Below are positions 63,601 to 64,000 of a stretch of 64,000 bases of DNA, piece after piece. The notes under the pieces were generated by a model, which worked only from the letters and a program-made list of their open reading frames with translations, was not told where the DNA came from and made no database searches. The stretch is taken from NCBI GenBank assembly GCA_965262565.1, contig CBDHFQ010000012.1, positions 182,276 to 246,275 on the forward strand. Direction: 5' to 3'. The stretch is from CBDHFQ01 sp965262565. Lineage in GTDB: Bacteria > Bacteroidota > Bacteroidia > J057. Both the position numbers and the translations under genes were made by a program. Within the stretch, counting starts at the first letter, position 1. Each line of letters opens with the position of its first letter.

Positions 63601-64000
63601 TCTTTTTGGTAACTTACTTTTACAGAATCTAATATTTGCCCTATGGAATCCGGAGCGTTATTAAATGTGAGTGTTTCTTCATCCCAGTTAGTATAGGTAG
63701 CAACCACAGATATTCCCATGTTAGGGTCATTATCTTTTTCCAGTTGTCCATACATGTTCAGGAGGGCATTATTTACTTGTAGAATCCCTTCCACATCAAA
63801 TTTAATAAAAGCGGTATAATCAAAAGTCCTTGGTCTATCTCTGATTAATACCCTTTTTTTATGATTATAATTCGCATCTAATTCAGTCTCACCATTATTT
63901 ATATAGGAGTCATCCGAAGGTTTAATTGACTGATATTGGCAGGTATCGAGTACTGCATTTATGGAAAAAGAGCAGCTATCCTCATTAGAATGCTCATCGG
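60690..64000 (-). CDS. Large DNRLRE/HYR adhesin-like protein with T9SS sorting domain (5' end outside window)
   Basis: The frame is open to the right edge, so this is the last ~1100 residues of a larger protein. It alternates DNRLRE-type beta domains, each with a D-A-x-V-x-N-(6-8)-D-T-N-(Y/F/I)-G-Q start and a W-D-V-(T/S)-(S/E)-Y-(I/V) end, with HYR domains (DQTPPLITCPLKDVTT; DNTPPVLSCPSGDVIV; NIVVVVDTC). Four DNRLRE modules and two full HYR modules are visible, plus the end of another at the window edge. A type A T9SS domain closes it (LFPNPTDSKTQL, GIYLIRVQSGD). It is probably a cell-surface or extracellular adhesin or matrix protein. Confidence 0.9.
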   Translation of the reverse strand, partial: DEHSNEDSCSFSINAVLDTCQYQSIKPSDDSYINNGETELDANYNHKKRVLIRDRPRTFDYTAFIKFDVEGILQVNNALLNMYGQLEKDNDPNMGISVVATYTNWDEETLTFNNAPDSIGQILDSVKVSYQKDASSTGPERYSWDVTSYINERLNEGATSVSFSLFPSVPRNNDVYSYFLSKEADQNGPELVFCPISPPDSIPIPEYDTTFQIFIACTPSDIRQDTLSLTNRLGLDSVAIHIFIPDQTPPLITCPLKDVTTIISKGEPYAFVDFDVSAVDNCSSEVVIEQLSGFNKDQGFPPGINTVSFVAKDAFNNADTCSFNIVVVVDTCSYENRPAMADASVNNASSQIDTNIGQSKKLTVRDKPNGWGYTSFVTFDLSDVSSVSQGIVSLYGRTEKDYRRSVKVSIFPADADWEEDSITFASAPNIREEELDHVYVDYSLSDPQLYSWDVTSYINQVLANGNTKVSFALKAIELIDNYDKVLFSSREDTELAPNLFLCVGEVPEPLSSTEIHTVCKPEEERRDTLFLFNRNGLDSLAIHIYQLDNTPPVLSCPSGDVIVYTEGGEDTVIPNIEITATDFCPEGLILKPISGPRLDSALSVGTYPVAFEATDAQGYSTTCEFNIIVQRDSCYAINIHPPHDTEVNSSSSQRDTNYGRNGKMFAKNNLSGNPNRISFLKFDLPKLTSDVSAILNVYGRRPENDGLTVRVAVFPADTNWHEDSVTFNNAPAIKNIELDAIDIEYKELTTILYQHQFDLYSWDVSSYIDSLLSAGVKRVAFALMSTSPHNGRVQFITDEFSQLYAKPYLSICPKENEADPTPPAPDTIKICEDINFPLTADALISNTATDLDTNFGQKTYLFARNKSSYGNVSYLQFDISSLGTTEKVILKLYGANTKDEQGIEVGIFGTGDEWSEDGITWSNAPSYSLTPLATDSVIGTTPQTYEWDVTEYVRNQTDGMASFVVASLNEGSPYRRAKFNSKESGNNIPQMVMTVCRDSISTTNSFADLGFVEPIVPHNRSLRLFPNPTDSKTQLVIDNEFEGRILIELWNVTGQKMQEITMEKAKATLSHSLDLAQLSSGIYLIRVQSGDIFQQKRLQISK

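Noticed and set aside
1..64000. Mobile elements, CRISPR arrays, tRNA and rRNA genes
   Set aside because: I looked for transposase motifs, regularly spaced repeats with spacers and tRNA-like cloverleaf segments and saw none. The only large repeat is the coding tract at 38.9-40.4 kb, whose units are contiguous.

Overview
This window looks like a chromosomal segment of an AT-rich, probably marine or aquatic member of the Bacteroidota (Cytophagales/Flavobacteriia type). Five genes end in type IX secretion (T9SS) C-terminal sorting domains with N/Y-P-N-P motifs. Ribosomal protein S16 carries the long acidic tail seen in this phylum, most genes lack Shine-Dalgarno sequences, and there is a proteorhodopsin with its retinal genes. 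I saw no tRNA, rRNA, CRISPR array, insertion sequence or prophage.

Layout. 1-5.8 kb: end of a secreted T9SS protein, rimM, rpsP, a CarH/LitR-like B12-binding MerR regulator, a lipoprotein and a glycosyltransferase. 5.8-6.9 kb: a two-gene YeeE/YedE-type sulfur-compound transporter. 7.1-14.4 kb: left arm of an exopolysaccharide (EPS) locus, with a possible pseudokinase, a GT4 transferase, a Wzz/Wzc-like chain-length protein with a decayed kinase domain, a half-length TolC-like protein, an initiating sugar transferase and a lone response-regulator receiver. 15-17.4 kb: a large secreted beta-helix protein. 17.5-21.2 kb: a three-gene cassette of a coiled-coil membrane protein, a TRAFAC-like GTPase and an unrecognised partner. 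21.5-25.3 kb: a methyltransferase, then blh, crtY and a DTE-type proteorhodopsin. 26.2-35.5 kb: right arm of the EPS locus (polymerase, methyltransferase, glycosyltransferases, acyltransferase, flippase). Light-driven proton pumping and retinal synthesis are therefore embedded inside a capsule/EPS locus.

35.5-41.7 kb: a small membrane protein, a secreted metzincin-like protease, a FISUMP lipoprotein, a secreted T9SS protein with about two dozen acidic tandem repeats whose reading frame is broken inside the repeats, and a YdeI-like protein. 41.8-45.9 kb: a DUF3179 protein followed by PhnD-PhnE-PhnE without an ATPase gene. 46.1-51.1 kb: an NlpC/P60-like protein, a HipA-like kinase with DUF3037, and small unrecognised proteins.

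51.1-56.3 kb is the most interesting stretch. On one strand, in transcription order, are an ABC ATPase, a permease/substrate-binding fusion, egtB and egtD: an ergothioneine biosynthesis locus joined to what resembles the EgtUV ergothioneine transporter. The substrate-binding domain of the permease fusion is circularly permuted (C-lobe before N-lobe). Both that gene (at an A9 run) and egtB carry a single-base frameshift. 56.3-64 kb: two DUF427 proteins, a secreted unknown, a T9SS subtilase, a cysteine-rich unknown, and the end of a large DNRLRE/HYR T9SS adhesin-like protein that runs off the window.

All calls come from reading the sequence and from memory of protein families; no database search was run.
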